Positions 24,259-39,199 are shown, numbered from the stretch's first letter. The stretch is 64,000 nt of DNA from Janthinobacterium aquaticum (GCF_009208565.1 NZ_WFLK01000013.1:1-64000); one strand, 5' to 3'. Notes: generated by a model not told the origin, from the sequence alone. Translations and numbers: made by a program.

Positions 24259-24858
24259 CTAGCCGGGCGCCTTCATGCCCTGCCAGCGCGGCGCCAGGCT
24301 GTGTTCGATGCCAAACAGGTCGATCACGCGGGCCGCCGTATGGTCAACCATCTCGGCGATGCTCTGCGGCTGGTGGTAAAAGCTCGGCAGCGGCGGAAAG
24401 ATCACGCCACCCATTTCGGTGACCGCCGTCATATTGCGCAGGTGCGCCAGGTTGAACGGCGTTTCGCGCACCATCAGCACCAGCCGCCGACGCTCCTTGA
24501 GCACCACGTCGGCCGCGCGCGTAATCAGATTATCCGACAGGCCATGCGCCACCGCAGCGAGCGTGCGCATCGAGCACGGGGCAATCACCATCCCGTCCGA
24601 CTGGAACGAGCCGCTGGCAATCGAGGCGCCCACGTCGCGCAGCTTGTGCACTACATGCGCCAGCGCTTCAACGTCCTTGCGCGCCATGCCGGTTTCCTGA
24701 TGCAGCGTCAGCACGGCGGCGTCCGACAGCACCAGATGCGTCTCGACGCCAGCGATGGCGCCGAGCAATTGCAACAGCCGCGCGCCATACACGGCGCCCG
24801 TTGCGCCGGTAATGGCCACAACGATCCTGCGCGGCCGCGCAGCGACACGATCAGGCAT
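24259..24858 (-). CDS. ubiX: Flavin prenyltransferase UbiX
   Basis: Protein of 199 residues that makes prenylated FMN, the cofactor of the ubiquinone decarboxylase UbiD. Signatures: [20 protein letters not shown] at the start, [54 protein letters not shown] and [15 protein letters not shown]. The start overlaps the grxD end by 8 bases, so translation is probably coupled. Cytoplasmic, dodecameric in known homologues. Complete and normal in length. Confidence 0.96.
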   Translation of the reverse strand: MPDRVAARPRRIVVAITGATGAVYGARLLQLLGAIAGVETHLVLSDAAVLTLHQETGMARKDVEALAHVVHKLRDVGASIASGSFQSDGMVIAPCSMRTLAAVAHGLSDNLITRAADVVLKERRRLVLMVRETPFNLAHLRNMTAVTEMGGVIFPPLPSFYHQPQSIAEMVDHTAARVIDLFGIEHSLAPRWQGMKAPG

Positions 24859-25162
24859 TGAGCAGGGTTTTCAGTTCGCCCGATTCAAACATTTCATTCA
24901 TGATGTCCGAGCCACCGATGAATTCGCCTTTGACATACAGCTGGGGAATGGTCGGCCAGTTCGAGTAGTCCTTGATGCCCTGGCGAACTTCCGGGTCGTC
25001 CAGTACGTTGACGGTGGCAATGTTTTCCACGCCGCACGATTTCAGGATCTGGATCGCGCGACCGGAGAAACCACATTGCGGAAATTGGGCCGTGCCCTTC
25101 ATGAACAGCACGACCGGCGTGTTCGTCACGGTTTCTTTGATCCAGGTTTGTACGTCGCTCAT
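24851..25162 (-). CDS. grxD: Monothiol glutaredoxin, Grx4 type
   Basis: Protein of 103 residues with the monothiol active site C30-G-F-S33 and the glutathione/2Fe-2S-binding pattern [31 protein letters not shown]. Such proteins carry and deliver 2Fe-2S clusters, often with BolA-family partners; an IbaG-type BolA protein is encoded at 46.9 kb. ATG 25162 was chosen over an upstream in-frame start because AGAGG precedes it and the family start MSDVQ.WI follows. It overlaps ubiX by 8 bases. Confidence 0.95.
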   Translation of the reverse strand: MSDVQTWIKETVTNTPVVLFMKGTAQFPQCGFSGRAIQILKSCGVENIATVNVLDDPEVRQGIKDYSNWPTIPQLYVKGEFIGGSDIMNEMFESGELKTLLNA

Positions 25163-25258
25163 AGCAGCCTCTGTGGGGTAAATTAATGATGGCGTCATTT
25201 TATAAGAAAACGCCGTCGGCAGTATGCATGGCGTCCAGAAATGCGCCGCGCGGCAACA

Positions 25259-25738
25259 TCAATCGGGTAAAGCTTTACCCATGCAAACAGATTGGGGCGC
25301 TGACACATATTTGCCATAGGGCGCCACCTCGACGTAGCCATGCCTGGCATAAAAATCGACTGCGCGAAGGTTGATACGGCGCGTCGACAGCTGCACCTGC
25401 CGGTAGCCATGGGCTGCCGCCTGCGCTTCCACGAATGCCAGCAGCGCCGCACCGACGCCACGTGAACCAGGGCGCGCATACATGCGCTTGAGTTCGGCGG
25501 TCGGGCTGGCATCGTCACCGAGCGGGCGCAGGGCGGCGCAGCCGAGCAGGGCGCCGGCGGCGTCACGGGCAATATAAAAACCACCGCGCACGCACGGCGC
25601 CTCGATGTCGAACGAGGCGCGCCCGCTGTCGCCATTCATGCGCAGCAATACACCGGACAGTTCATCCTGCAGCAGCAGCGCGTCAACGCTGCTGGCGCTG
25701 TCCGCTGTAATCAGGATGTCCGGCATGCCCTCAGTCAC
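25259..25738 (-). CDS. GNAT-family N-acetyltransferase
   Basis: Protein of about 159 residues with the GNAT acetyl-CoA loop ELKRMYARPGSRGVGAALLA and the following EAQAAAHGYRQVQLSTRR and AVDFYARHGYVEV. The substrate is unknown. Starts possible at GTG 25738, which overlaps the tex stop codon, or at ATG 25726; the first implies coupling with tex, the second has GAGGG too close to the ATG. Part of a leftward set with tex; 96 bases separate it from grxD. Confidence 0.88.
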   Translation of the reverse strand: MTEGMPDILITADSASSVDALLLQDELSGVLLRMNGDSGRASFDIEAPCVRGGFYIARDAAGALLGCAALRPLGDDASPTAELKRMYARPGSRGVGAALLAFVEAQAAAHGYRQVQLSTRRINLRAVDFYARHGYVEVAPYGKYVSAPQSVCMGKALPD

Positions 25739-28086
25739 TAGCCGCGCAGCTTGGCAAAGGCGGCGGCCATGCTGCCGGCCGGCTCGGGTGCGTTGCGGCT
25801 TTGCGACTGGTGCTGGGCCATGCTGCGGCGGTCGTTGCGGTCGCCTTTCTGCTGCGGCTGCGAGCCCGCCTGCGGCGCGCTGTCGGTCAGGCGCATGGTC
25901 AGCGCAATGCGCTTGCGCTTTTCATCGACTTCCAGCACCTTCACGCGTACCACCTGGCCGGCTTTCACCACCGTATGCGGGTCTTTCACGAAGGTGTTCG
26001 ACAGCGCCGAGATATGCACCAGGCCGTCCTGGTGCACGCCGATATCGACAAAAGCGCCAAACGCGGCCACGTTGGTGACCACGCCTTCCAGGATCATGTC
26101 CGGGCGCAGGTCGCGGATTTCTTCCACGCCTTCCTTGAAGGTGGCGGTGGTAAATTCCGGACGCGGATCGCGGCCCGGCTTTTCCAGTTCCTTGAGGATG
26201 TCGGTAATGGTCGGCACGCCGAAAGTCTCATCGGCATACTTGGCCGGGCTCAGGGTTTTGAGCAGCGCTGTTTCGCCAATCACCGCCTTGATGTCCTTTT
26301 TGATGTCGGCCAGGATTTTTTCCACCAGCGGATACGATTCCGGGTGAACCGCCGAGGCGTCGAGCGGATTGTCGCCGCCCATTACGCGCAGGAAGCCGGC
26401 GGCCTGCTCGAACGTCTTGTCGCCCAGGCGCGGCACGCCCTTCAACGCCGCGCGCGATGTAAAGGCGCCCTTCATGTCACGGTAGCTGACAATGCTTTGC
26501 GCCACGCTGGCCGACAGGCCGGACACGCGCGCCAGCAGCGGTGCGGACGCCGTATTGACGTCCACGCCGACCGCATTCACGCAGTCTTCCACCACCGCGT
26601 CGAGCGAGCGCGCCAGCTGGCTTTGGCTCACATCATGCTGGTACTGGCCCACGCCGATCGACTTCGGATCGATTTTCACCAGTTCGGCCAGCGGGTCTTG
26701 CAGGCGGCGTGCAATCGACACCGCACCGCGCAGCGACACATCCATGTCGGGCAGCTCTTTCGATGCAAATTCCGACGCTGAGTACACCGACGCGCCCGCT
26801 TCCGAGACCACGATCTTGGTCATCTTTGCTTCCGGATGCTGCTTGATCAGGTCCTGCGCCAGCTTGTCGGTTTCGCGCGAGGCGGTGCCGTTGCCGATCG
26901 AGATCAAGGACACATTGTGCTTGGCCGCCAGACGACCCAGCGTGTGCAAGGAGCCATCCCAGTCGTTTTTCGGCTGGTGCGGGTAGATCACGGCCGTGTC
27001 GACCACCTTGCCGGTGGCGTCCACTACCGCCACTTTCACGCCGGTGCGCAGGCCAGGGTCGAGACCCATGGTGGCGCGCTGGCCGGCGGGCGCGGCCAGC
27101 AGCAGCGCTTTGAGGTTGGTGGCAAACACATTGATGGCGTCCTGCTCCGAGCGTTCGCGCAGCGCGCCCATCAGTTCCGTTTCCAGGTGCATGAAGCTTT
27201 TCACGCGCCAGGTCCAGCGGGCCGTATCGGACAGCCATTTGTCGGCCGGGCGGCCCTGGTTTTTGATGCCGAAGCGCGCCGCAATACGGCCTTCGCAGGG
27301 ATTGTGCGGCGCATCCCATTTCGGCTTCTCCGCTTCCGTGTCGAGCCGCAGCGTAACGTCAAGGATGCCTTCACGCCGACCGCGCATCAGTGCCAGCGCA
27401 CGGTGCGACGGCACGGTGGCGATGGTTTCGGAATAATCAAAATAGTCGGCGAACTTTTCGCCTTCATCCTGCTTGCCTTCCACCACTTTCGATTCAACTA
27501 CGCCGTGCTCCTGCACGTATTCGCGCAGCGACTGCAGCAACGTGGCATCTTCGGCAAAACGTTCCATCAGGATCTGGCGCGCGCCGTCGAGTGCCGCCTT
27601 GGTATCAGGCACGCCCGGATTGTTGCCGTCGGCGCTGGTAAAGGCGTCGCGCAGGAACTTGCCTGCTTCCATGTCCGGCGTCAGCTCGGGATTGTTCAGC
27701 AGGCAGTCGGCCAGCGGCATCAGGCCCGCTTCGATGGCGATCTGGGCCTTGGTACGGCGTTTCTGCTTGTACGGCAGATACAGGTCTTCCAGCCGGGTCT
27801 TGTCTTCGGCATGCATGACGGCGTCGAGCAGCTCGGGCGTCATCTTGTTCTGTTCGGTGATCGAGGCCACGATGGCCGCGCGGCGCTCTTCGAGTTCGCG
27901 CAGATAGCGCAGGCGCTCTTCAAGCAGGCGCAGCTGGATATCGTCGAGGCCGCCAGTTGCTTCCTTGCGATAGCGGGCGATAAAGGGCACGGTGGCGCCT
28001 TCGTCGAGCAGTTCGATGGCGGCGGCAACCTGCACCGGTTTGGCGGCAAGTTCAAGGGCAAGGCGTTGTTCGATAGAGGGCAGCAT
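25738..28086 (-). CDS. tex: Tex, transcription accessory / RNA-binding protein
   Basis: Protein of 782 residues from ATG 28086 (GGAAA about 6 bases upstream; the family start [12 protein letters not shown] follows, while upstream in-frame codons have no such support). Domain order: N-terminal helical Tex region ([17 protein letters not shown]), YqgF/RNase-H-like domain ([17 protein letters not shown]-type sequence), helix-hairpin-helix ([20 protein letters not shown]), and a C-terminal S1 domain ([20 protein letters not shown] then [10 protein letters not shown]). The last 40 residues are a Gln/Ser-rich tail. Tex binds RNA and the transcription machinery and is conserved in bacteria. It is divergent from the SNF2 helicase gene, with 172 bases between. 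Confidence 0.95.
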   Translation of the reverse strand: MLPSIEQRLALELAAKPVQVAAAIELLDEGATVPFIARYRKEATGGLDDIQLRLLEERLRYLRELEERRAAIVASITEQNKMTPELLDAVMHAEDKTRLEDLYLPYKQKRRTKAQIAIEAGLMPLADCLLNNPELTPDMEAGKFLRDAFTSADGNNPGVPDTKAALDGARQILMERFAEDATLLQSLREYVQEHGVVESKVVEGKQDEGEKFADYFDYSETIATVPSHRALALMRGRREGILDVTLRLDTEAEKPKWDAPHNPCEGRIAARFGIKNQGRPADKWLSDTARWTWRVKSFMHLETELMGALRERSEQDAINVFATNLKALLLAAPAGQRATMGLDPGLRTGVKVAVVDATGKVVDTAVIYPHQPKNDWDGSLHTLGRLAAKHNVSLISIGNGTASRETDKLAQDLIKQHPEAKMTKIVVSEAGASVYSASEFASKELPDMDVSLRGAVSIARRLQDPLAELVKIDPKSIGVGQYQHDVSQSQLARSLDAVVEDCVNAVGVDVNTASAPLLARVSGLSASVAQSIVSYRDMKGAFTSRAALKGVPRLGDKTFEQAAGFLRVMGGDNPLDASAVHPESYPLVEKILADIKKDIKAVIGETALLKTLSPAKYADETFGVPTITDILKELEKPGRDPRPEFTTATFKEGVEEIRDLRPDMILEGVVTNVAAFGAFVDIGVHQDGLVHISALSNTFVKDPHTVVKAGQVVRVKVLEVDEKRKRIALTMRLTDSAPQAGSQPQQKGDRNDRRSMAQHQSQSRNAPEPAGSMAAAFAKLRG

Positions 28087-28258
28087 GGTTGTTTCCAAAG
28101 CGATCAAGCCTGGAATGATACGCAAACGGCGCGATTGCGCAATCTTGACAGCGCAAATGGACTGTGCGCGCCACATTACTGCGATTGAATGCGCGATTGC
28201 CTGCCTTATGAAGGATAATATTGCCTGTTGCCGATTTTGATACAACTTTCAACCCATC

Positions 28259-31200
28259 ATGCGTACCATGGATTTTACCCGCGACGACATCAGTGACACC
28301 CCTGCCGCCCCGGCCAGTGCGCCCGGCGGCCCTTTGCCGTACGCGATTGCCACCTGGCTGCAACGGGTCGAGGCTGCTGCTCATCCGAAAGCCGTGCTGA
28401 CTCTGGCCGAACCCGACCCGAAACTCAACGCGCATCGCCTGATCTATGTGCTGGCGCCGACCAGCGGCGGGCGCCATGTGGCGCTGTGCCTGTACAAGGC
28501 GCGTTTGCGGCCGAACGGCGATGTGGCGGCGGCCAGTCCGATCAGCGAGATTTTTTCGCTGCTGTCGGCGCCGCCAAGCTTTCTGACGCCGGCCGACGAA
28601 GACCTGGTGCGTTTTTTCGTGGCCATGCGCAGCGGCAGCAACTCGCAAACAGGTAGCGCCACTGAACCGAAGGGCAAGGTCGGCGCCGCACTGCTGGGCA
28701 TGCTGGCGCAGCAGGACAAGCTGTTGTGGGCCAATTCCTGGGCCGATGTCGGCAACGGTCTGGTGTATCCGCTCAAGGAGGGGCCGCTGCGCCAGGCGCG
28801 CCTGTTCTGGCGCGACGAAGGCAAGACCATGCGCCTGGGCTGGCAGGTCGATCCGCCGGAAGGCGTGAAACACCATGGCGCCGACCAGATCGACTATATG
28901 TTGCCGACCGATCCGCCATGGTATATCGACAATCTGTCATGCGGGGTGCTGGAACTGAACCAGGGCGGCTCCGATATTTCGCTGGCCGACCTGCAGGCGC
29001 TGGTGGCGCAGGCGCCGCCCCTGAACGCCAACGACAAGGTGCGCGTCTCGCAACTGCTGCTGGCGCAGGGCCTGCAGCACCTGATGCCGCTGCCGCAGCC
29101 GCTGCCGCAGCGCTTGCGCAAGGATGTCTCGCCCACGCCGGTGCTGCTGCTCGACAGCGTGCTGCTGGCCGATGGCAGTACCCAGCGCTGGACCGACTTC
29201 GTGGTGCTGTCGTACGACTATGACGGCGAGCGGGTGGCGTTCGATCCGGCCCAGCGCGTGGTGCGCCAGGTGGGCGATGTGACGGAAATTATCCAGCGCA
29301 ATACGGTCGATGAGGCACGCGCGCTGGCGCTGCTGGCCGAACTGCAGTTCAAGAAACCCGGTTCGGCGCCGCTGAGCACCCTGAAAGGCGCCTTGCTGCT
29401 GCCCAGCCAGGCAGAATGGCTGCGTTTTGCCGGGCAAGGCATCGACGATCTGCTCGACCAGGGCTGGATACTGGAAAAGACCGCCAAGTACCGTTACGAC
29501 GTGACCGATGTGGAGGGCTGGTATGCCGAGATCGACGACCAGGACCCCGAGAGCAACAATGCCTGGTTCGAGCTCGAGCTGGGCATCGTGGTCAACCAGG
29601 AGCGCGTGCCGCTGCTGCCGGTGCTGGTGCAACTGATCCGCAATGCGCCCAATGACTTCAACCCGAAAATCATCGACGCGCATGACGACGAGGACCAGAT
29701 GCTGGCCACCTTGCCGGGCGGCACCCGCGTGGCGCTGCCATGGGGCCGCGTACGGCCGATTCTCCACACGCTGGGCGAACTCTATTTCAACGACAAGATC
29801 CGCTATGCGGTACGCATGTCGACGCTGGACGCCGCCCGCCTGGAAGAGCTGGCGCGCGCAGTCGAGATGCAATGGTCGGGCGGCGAGCAGTTGCGCGCCA
29901 TGGGCCGCAAGCTGAGCCAGTTCGGCTCGGTGCAGAAAGTGGCGGCGCCTGCCGGCCTGCAGGCTACCTTGCGCGATTACCAGGCCGAAGGGCTGGCCTG
30001 GATGCAGTTCCTGCGCGACCATGACCTGGCCGGTATTCTGGCCGACGACATGGGCCTGGGCAAGACGGTGCAGACGCTGGCGCATATCCTGATCGAGAAA
30101 GAAGCCGGGCGCCTCACGCATCCGGCGCTGGTGATTGCGCCAACCAGCCTGATGGGCAACTGGCAGGACGAGGCGGCCAAGTTCGCCCCGAGCCTCAAGG
30201 TGCTGCTGCTGCAAGGCAAGGACCGCGCTCAGCAGTTCGACCAGATCGGCCATTGCGACCTGGTGCTGACCACTTACGCATTGCTGCCGCGCGATGAAGA
30301 AATCCTGCGCGAGCAGGAGTTCCACCTGGTGATCCTGGACGAATCGCATTACATCAAGAATACCCGCAGCAAGGCCGCGCAGACAGCCGGCATGCTGCGC
30401 GCGCGCCACCGCCTGTGCCTGTCCGGCACGCCGCTGGAAAACCACTTGGGCGAATTGTGGTCGCAATTCCACTTCCTGCTGCCGGGCCTGCTGGGCGACG
30501 AGAAGACCTTTAATACCCAGTTCCGCCACCCGATCGAGCGGCAGGACGATCCATTGCGGCGCATGCTGCTCAACCGCCGCATCAAGCCTTTCCTGCTGCG
30601 CCGCACCAAGGACAATGTGGCCAAGGAGCTGCCGTCGAAAACCGAAATGGTGCGCAAGGTCGAGCTGACCGGGCCGCAGCGCGACCTGTACGAAACGGTG
30701 CGCCTGGCGATGGACCAGAAGGTACGCGAAGAGATCGACAAAAAAGGTGTGGCGCGCAGCCAGATCGTGATTCTCGAAGCGCTGCTCAAGCTGCGCCAGG
30801 TCTGCTGCGATCCGCGCCTGGTGAAGTCCTTGCCGGCCAAGAAGCAGGCGGCCGGCTCGGCCAAACTGCAAGACCTGATGCAGATGGTGGAAGACCTGCT
30901 CGAAGAAGGGCGCAAGATCCTGGTGTTCTCGCAATTTACCAGCATGCTCGAACTGATCGAGGAAGAGCTCGAATCGCGCGATATTCCCTACGCCTTGCTG
31001 ACCGGCGAAACCAAGGATCGCAGCGCCCAGGTGGCGGCGTTCCAGCAGGGGGCGGTGCCGATCTTCCTGATCAGCCTGAAAGCGGGCGGCGTCGGCCTGA
31101 ACCTGACGGCGGCCGACACCGTGATCCACTACGATCCATGGTGGAACCCGGCCGCCGAAAACCAGGCCACCGACCGCGCCTGGCGCATCGGCCAGGACAA

Positions 31201-31372
31201 GCCGGTGTTTGTCTACAAACTGATCGCCAAGGGCACGCTGGAAGAAAAAATCCAGCTGCTGCAGCAAAAGAAATCGGAACTGGCGCAATCGATCCTGGCC
31301 GAAGGCGAGTCGCAGAAAATGGCGCTGACGCAGGAAGACCTGCAACAGATTTTTGCGCCGCTCGACGACTGA
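28259..31372 (+). CDS. SNF2-family DEAD/DEAH helicase (RapA/HepA-like)
   Basis: Protein of 1037 residues. The first ~560 residues are a family-specific region without a SWIM zinc finger. Then the SNF2 ATPase core: LRDYQAEGLAWMQFL, Walker A DDMGLGKTVQT, VIAPTSLMGNW, Walker B-like LVILDESHYIKN, LSGTPLENHLGELWSQFHFL; and the C-terminal helicase lobe with VFSQFTSMLELI, GGVGLNLTAADTVIHYDPWW, ENQATDRAWRIGQDKPVFVY. Such proteins move along double-stranded DNA and remodel DNA-protein complexes; many bacterial members have no defined role. ATG 28259 or 28268. A second, separate member of this family lies at 61.5-64 kb. Confidence 0.93.
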   Translation: MRTMDFTRDDISDTPAAPASAPGGPLPYAIATWLQRVEAAAHPKAVLTLAEPDPKLNAHRLIYVLAPTSGGRHVALCLYKARLRPNGDVAAASPISEIFSLLSAPPSFLTPADEDLVRFFVAMRSGSNSQTGSATEPKGKVGAALLGMLAQQDKLLWANSWADVGNGLVYPLKEGPLRQARLFWRDEGKTMRLGWQVDPPEGVKHHGADQIDYMLPTDPPWYIDNLSCGVLELNQGGSDISLADLQALVAQAPPLNANDKVRVSQLLLAQGLQHLMPLPQPLPQRLRKDVSPTPVLLLDSVLLADGSTQRWTDFVVLSYDYDGERVAFDPAQRVVRQVGDVTEIIQRNTVDEARALALLAELQFKKPGSAPLSTLKGALLLPSQAEWLRFAGQGIDDLLDQGWILEKTAKYRYDVTDVEGWYAEIDDQDPESNNAWFELELGIVVNQERVPLLPVLVQLIRNAPNDFNPKIIDAHDDEDQMLATLPGGTRVALPWGRVRPILHTLGELYFNDKIRYAVRMSTLDAARLEELARAVEMQWSGGEQLRAMGRKLSQFGSVQKVAAPAGLQATLRDYQAEGLAWMQFLRDHDLAGILADDMGLGKTVQTLAHILIEKEAGRLTHPALVIAPTSLMGNWQDEAAKFAPSLKVLLLQGKDRAQQFDQIGHCDLVLTTYALLPRDEEILREQEFHLVILDESHYIKNTRSKAAQTAGMLRARHRLCLSGTPLENHLGELWSQFHFLLPGLLGDEKTFNTQFRHPIERQDDPLRRMLLNRRIKPFLLRRTKDNVAKELPSKTEMVRKVELTGPQRDLYETVRLAMDQKVREEIDKKGVARSQIVILEALLKLRQVCCDPRLVKSLPAKKQAAGSAKLQDLMQMVEDLLEEGRKILVFSQFTSMLELIEEELESRDIPYALLTGETKDRSAQVAAFQQGAVPIFLISLKAGGVGLNLTAADTVIHYDPWWNPAAENQATDRAWRIGQDKPVFVYKLIAKGTLEEKIQLLQQKKSELAQSILAEGESQKMALTQEDLQQIFAPLDD

Positions 31373-31434
31373 GATTGCCGCCAGGCAGCTTGACGGGCCT
31401 ATACTGAAGACATTGTCTTTTGCAAGGTGCCGGC

Positions 31435-32613
31435 ATGCTGCCTCTTTTTCTGCTGTTCCTGTTACTACTGGTCAGTGTGGCGTGGCTGGCGCTGCGCAGC
31501 CTGCGTCTGCAGCGCGAACTGCAGCACGCGCGCGCCGATGCAGCGCAGTTCCGGCTGCTGGCCGAGCACGGCGTCGACATCGCCTGGGTGCTTGACGCCA
31601 TCACGCTCGAACTGATCTACCTGAGCCCGTCCGCGCAGTCGCTGACTGGCTACGCCCCACCGGAATTGCAAGCACAGGTTGCCAGGCTGGCGGCCGAGGT
31701 GCCGGCGCGCGTGCAGCGCTGGCGCAATGGCGACCAGAGCCGCCTGCGTCTGCTGCGCGAAGTGGAACTGCCGCATCGCGACGGCCGCGCGCTGGTACTG
31801 GAAGTCACCTCGACTTTGGTGGCCGACGTGGCTGGCCGCCCCCTGGTCCTGCTGGGCAGCGCGCGCGATGTCAGCCAGGCGCAGCGTGCCGACGCCGAGC
31901 GGGAAACAGAGCAGAAGCGTTTCGCTTCGATGCTCTCGCATGAATTTCGCACGCCGCTGGCCACCATCGACGGCGCCGTGCAGCGCCTGGTGGCGACCGC
32001 CGATGCGGCCGGCGCCGACGAAGCCACGCGCAAGCGCTATCTGAAAATCCAGGCTGCCGTCGACCGCCTGTTGGGCATGATTAACGACTATCTTTCACCC
32101 GAGCGCATGGCCGCCATCGGCCGCACGCGCGCCGCCGACGGCATTGCCCCGCTGGCGCTGCTGCAGCAGGCGGCCGCCACCGTGCCGGCCAGCCACGTGG
32201 TGCGCTTGCATCTCGATGAAGACCTGCCGGCGCAGTTGCGCTGCGATGTGCCCGGTTTGCAGCTGTGCCTGAAAATCGTGCTCGATAACGCCGTCAAGTT
32301 CAGCCCTTCGGGCAGCGCCATCGAACTCGACGCCAGGCTGGCGCCGCAGGGCGGCGTGCTGCTGTGTGTGGCCGACCGCGGCGTGGGCCTGGTCGAGTCC
32401 GAACTGGGGCAGCTGTTCGACAAGGGCTTTCGCGGCCTGCATGCTGGTGGACATGCCGGCGCCGGCCTGGGCCTGTATATGGCGCAGGCGATTGTCGACG
32501 TGCATGGCGGCAACTTCCAGGTCAGCCAGCGCGCCGGCGGCGGTGCCGAGTTCCGTATCTGGTTGCCAACGGCGGTTGCCGCAAGCAAAAATCTTGCTGC
32601 CGCTGAAGCCTAG
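31435..32613 (+). CDS. Membrane-bound sensor histidine kinase with PAS domain
   Basis: Protein of 392 residues from ATG 31435 (AAGGTG 6 bases upstream; the TTG at 31420 is in frame but unsupported). One transmembrane helix at residues 1-20 (LPLFLLFLLLLVSVAWLALR), a PAS domain at about 40-145 (WVLDAITLELIYLSPSAQSL TGY), then HisKA with the phosphorylated H169 in MLSHEFRTPLATI, and the ATPase domain: N box CLKIVLDNAVKFSP, G1 ADRGVGL, G2 GAGLGLYMAQAIV. There is no large periplasmic loop, so the signal is probably cytoplasmic or membrane-internal. The partner regulator is 106 bases downstream. Confidence 0.92.
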   Translation: MLPLFLLFLLLLVSVAWLALRSLRLQRELQHARADAAQFRLLAEHGVDIAWVLDAITLELIYLSPSAQSLTGYAPPELQAQVARLAAEVPARVQRWRNGDQSRLRLLREVELPHRDGRALVLEVTSTLVADVAGRPLVLLGSARDVSQAQRADAERETEQKRFASMLSHEFRTPLATIDGAVQRLVATADAAGADEATRKRYLKIQAAVDRLLGMINDYLSPERMAAIGRTRAADGIAPLALLQQAAATVPASHVVRLHLDEDLPAQLRCDVPGLQLCLKIVLDNAVKFSPSGSAIELDARLAPQGGVLLCVADRGVGLVESELGQLFDKGFRGLHAGGHAGAGLGLYMAQAIVDVHGGNFQVSQRAGGGAEFRIWLPTAVAASKNLAAAEA

Positions 32614-32719
32614 CGTGATAATTCCTTGACGTAAACATGACTAGCCAGCCATTATGGTGCAGGAGTGGATGGCAAGGCTTGCCTCACGATAGGCTCACTA
32701 ACAGATAAATGGCGCGGCA

Positions 32720-33400
32720 ATGACGAAAATACTGATCGTCGAAGACAATCTCGAGTACGCCGAAGACATGGCGGAGTTTCTGACGGAGCTGGAGCACGAT
32801 GTGCTGACCACCAGTTCGGCAGGCGATATGTGGGCAGCACTCAGCCACGGCAATATCGATGTTGTGGTGCTGGACCTGGGCCTGCCGGACGAAGACGGCT
32901 TTAACGTGATTCCGCGCATGCGCCAGCTGTATCCGCAGATCGGCGTGCTGGTGCTGACCGGGCGCGTGGCATTCGACAGCCGTATCCTGGGCCTGCGCCT
33001 TGGCGCCGACCACTACCTGACCAAGCCGATCAAGTTCCCTGAACTGGCCGCACATATCGAAGCGCTGGATCGCCGCGTCGGCCCGCAGGAAGCGGCGCCC
33101 GAGCCGGGCAAGTGGACCTTGCGCGTCAGTGCGCGCCAGCTCGAACTGATGGGCTCGGTGATTGCCCTGACCGAAAAGGAATTCAATTTCCTGCATCTGC
33201 TGACGATCAATACGCGCCCGGTGCCGCGCGATGTGATCGTGGCCGGCATGGGCGGCGACGATCCCGATGCCGGGCGCCGCGTCGACATGCTGGTGTATCG
33301 GCTGCGCAAGAAAGCCAAGACCGGCCTGGGCCAGGATCTGCCGCTGCGCAGCGCCTATGGCGAGGGCTACAGCCTGTCGGCCAGTTTCAACCTGTCCTGA
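32720..33400 (+). CDS. OmpR-like response regulator
   Basis: Protein of 226 residues. Receiver domain with acidic pocket E8-D9, phosphorylation site D52 in VVVLDLGLPDEDG, T79 and K101 in YLTKPIKF. The C-terminal winged helix (ALTEKEFNFLHLLTINTRPV ... GRRVDMLVYRLRKKAKTGLG ... LRSAYGEGYSLS) fits the Trans_reg_C type. Probable partner of the kinase before it, although the 106-base gap may hold its own promoter. The target genes are unknown. The stop codon is immediately followed by REP-like direct repeats. Confidence 0.93.
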   Translation: MTKILIVEDNLEYAEDMAEFLTELEHDVLTTSSAGDMWAALSHGNIDVVVLDLGLPDEDGFNVIPRMRQLYPQIGVLVLTGRVAFDSRILGLRLGADHYLTKPIKFPELAAHIEALDRRVGPQEAAPEPGKWTLRVSARQLELMGSVIALTEKEFNFLHLLTINTRPVPRDVIVAGMGGDDPDAGRRVDMLVYRLRKKAKTGLGQDLPLRSAYGEGYSLSASFNLS

Positions 33401-33402
33401 TT

Positions 33403-33462
33403 TTTATCGGGGACAGAGTCAATCTGTTTCCGGGTTTTTTGAAATTTATCGGGGACAGAGTC
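33403..33462 (+). repeat. Two direct 18-bp repeats left of the RAYT gene
   Basis: TTTATCGGGGACAGAGTC occurs at 33403-33420 and again, identical, at 33445-33462 (period 42). Related inverted or degenerate forms lie on the far side of the transposase gene at 34288-34346. Such repeats around RAYT genes are the usual REP-type substrates. Confidence 0.8.
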
Positions 33463-33520
33463 GAGTCCACGTAAAATTCTGTGTAGAATCAAGGCATTAG
33501 TGTTTTCAACGACTGTTGCC

Positions 33521-34240
33521 ATGGCCCGTTTGCCCCGTCTGATCATTCCTTCCCTACCCCATTATGTGATACAGCGGGGCGCCAACCGGCAGCCGGTGTT
33601 CCAGGATGCCGATGACCATGTGCAATTTTTGGCCTGGCTGAAAACCGGCGCCAAAACCTTCAAAGTAGCGCTTCACGCCTACGTTCTCTTGCCCGATCAG
33701 CTGCATTTATTGGCCACGCCCAGCGATGCCACCGGCCTGGCGCAGCTGATGCAGTGGCTGGGCCGCTATTACGTGCCGTATTTCAACCAGAAGTACGGAC
33801 GCGAAGGCACACTGTGGCAAGGACGCTACAAAACCGCCGTGATCGATGCTGAACATTTCTTCCTGCTGTGCTGCCGTTATCTTGAATATGTGCCGGTACG
33901 CACGGGCCTGGTCGGACATGAGCGCGACCATGGCTGGTCCAGCTACGCCCACCATGTGGGCCTGCGGCCCGACGCCCTGATAACCGATCATGCCTTGTAC
34001 TGGGCGCTGGGTAATACGCCGTTCGACCGCGAGGGCGCCTATCTGCGCCTGTGCGAACAGGGGCTGAGTGGGGCGCAGATCAAGGCGGTGGAGCAGGCCG
34101 TGCTGAAAGGCTGGCCACTCGGTTCCGATGCGTTCAAGCAGGCGCTCGAGCTGAAAATGCAGCGGCAAGTGCTGCCGGCCAAGCGTGGCCGGCCACGCAA
34201 GAGTCACCAGATACCGCCGCATCATAACGCGCAGGACTGA
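33521..34240 (+). CDS. REP-associated tyrosine transposase (RAYT, IS200-like Y1 family)
   Basis: Protein of 239 residues from ATG 33521, the conserved family start MARLPRLIIPSLPHYVIQRG. Single-strand DNA endonuclease family that moves or maintains REP sequences. The HUH motif is unusual: the place where family members have H-x-H reads D-Q60-L-H62 (LPDQLHLLATP), so one metal-binding histidine is missing. The probable nucleophile tyrosine is Y120 in CCRYLEYVPVRTGLV. Further family motifs are GREGTLWQGRYKTAVIDAE and WSSYAHHVG. The tail is basic (KRGRPRKSH). Flanked on both sides by GGGGACAGAGTC-type repeats. Either a degenerate enzyme or a variant with altered chemistry. Confidence 0.88.
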   Translation: MARLPRLIIPSLPHYVIQRGANRQPVFQDADDHVQFLAWLKTGAKTFKVALHAYVLLPDQLHLLATPSDATGLAQLMQWLGRYYVPYFNQKYGREGTLWQGRYKTAVIDAEHFFLLCCRYLEYVPVRTGLVGHERDHGWSSYAHHVGLRPDALITDHALYWALGNTPFDREGAYLRLCEQGLSGAQIKAVEQAVLKGWPLGSDAFKQALELKMQRQVLPAKRGRPRKSHQIPPHHNAQD

Positions 34241-34287
34241 TAATTTTAAATACGACAATATTTATACGTATTTAAGTTAATGCCTTT

Positions 34288-34346
34288 GACTATGTCCCTA
34301 TTAAATTTATCCGGCGACAGAAATAAATTTAATTGGACTCCGACCC
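34288..34346. repeat. REP-like repeats right of the RAYT gene
   Basis: GACTATGTCCC (34288-34298) is an inverted, one-mismatch form of the left repeat core GGGACAGAGTC; AAATTTATCCGGCGACAG (34303-34320) is a degenerate direct form; GACTCCGACCC (34336-34346) is a second inverted form. Together with the left pair they bracket the RAYT gene. The 3' border is about 75 bases before gltB, so its promoter region may be partly made of the element. Confidence 0.6.
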
Positions 34347-34421
34347 TATTTATTGTAGTTGAGTTTTCTGCTGCATTGCACTACTCTAGTTTTTCGTTAC
34401 TTATTTCGCAGCGGAGAGCCC

Positions 34422-39122
<4,701 letters not shown>

Positions 39123-39199
39123 GCCAGCCAGCGTTATTGCTGAAAGAATGATCAAGGAGCGGCTGTGGTCGCTCCCGCCAGCCAAATAAAGGAACTATC

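Noticed and set aside
28140-28220. Sigma-70 promoter TTGACA upstream of the SNF2 helicase gene
   Set aside because: TTGACA at 28145-28150 has no acceptable -10 box at 16-18 bases; the other nearby combinations have wrong spacing.
28937-31345. Open frame of about 800 codons opposite the SNF2 helicase
   Set aside because: Same cause: antisense to a convincing helicase, with repetitive Gln/His/Arg composition.
33403-33462. CRISPR-like array (two 18-bp repeats with a 24-base spacer)
   Set aside because: Only two units, no cas genes, and related repeats on the far side of a RAYT gene explain them.
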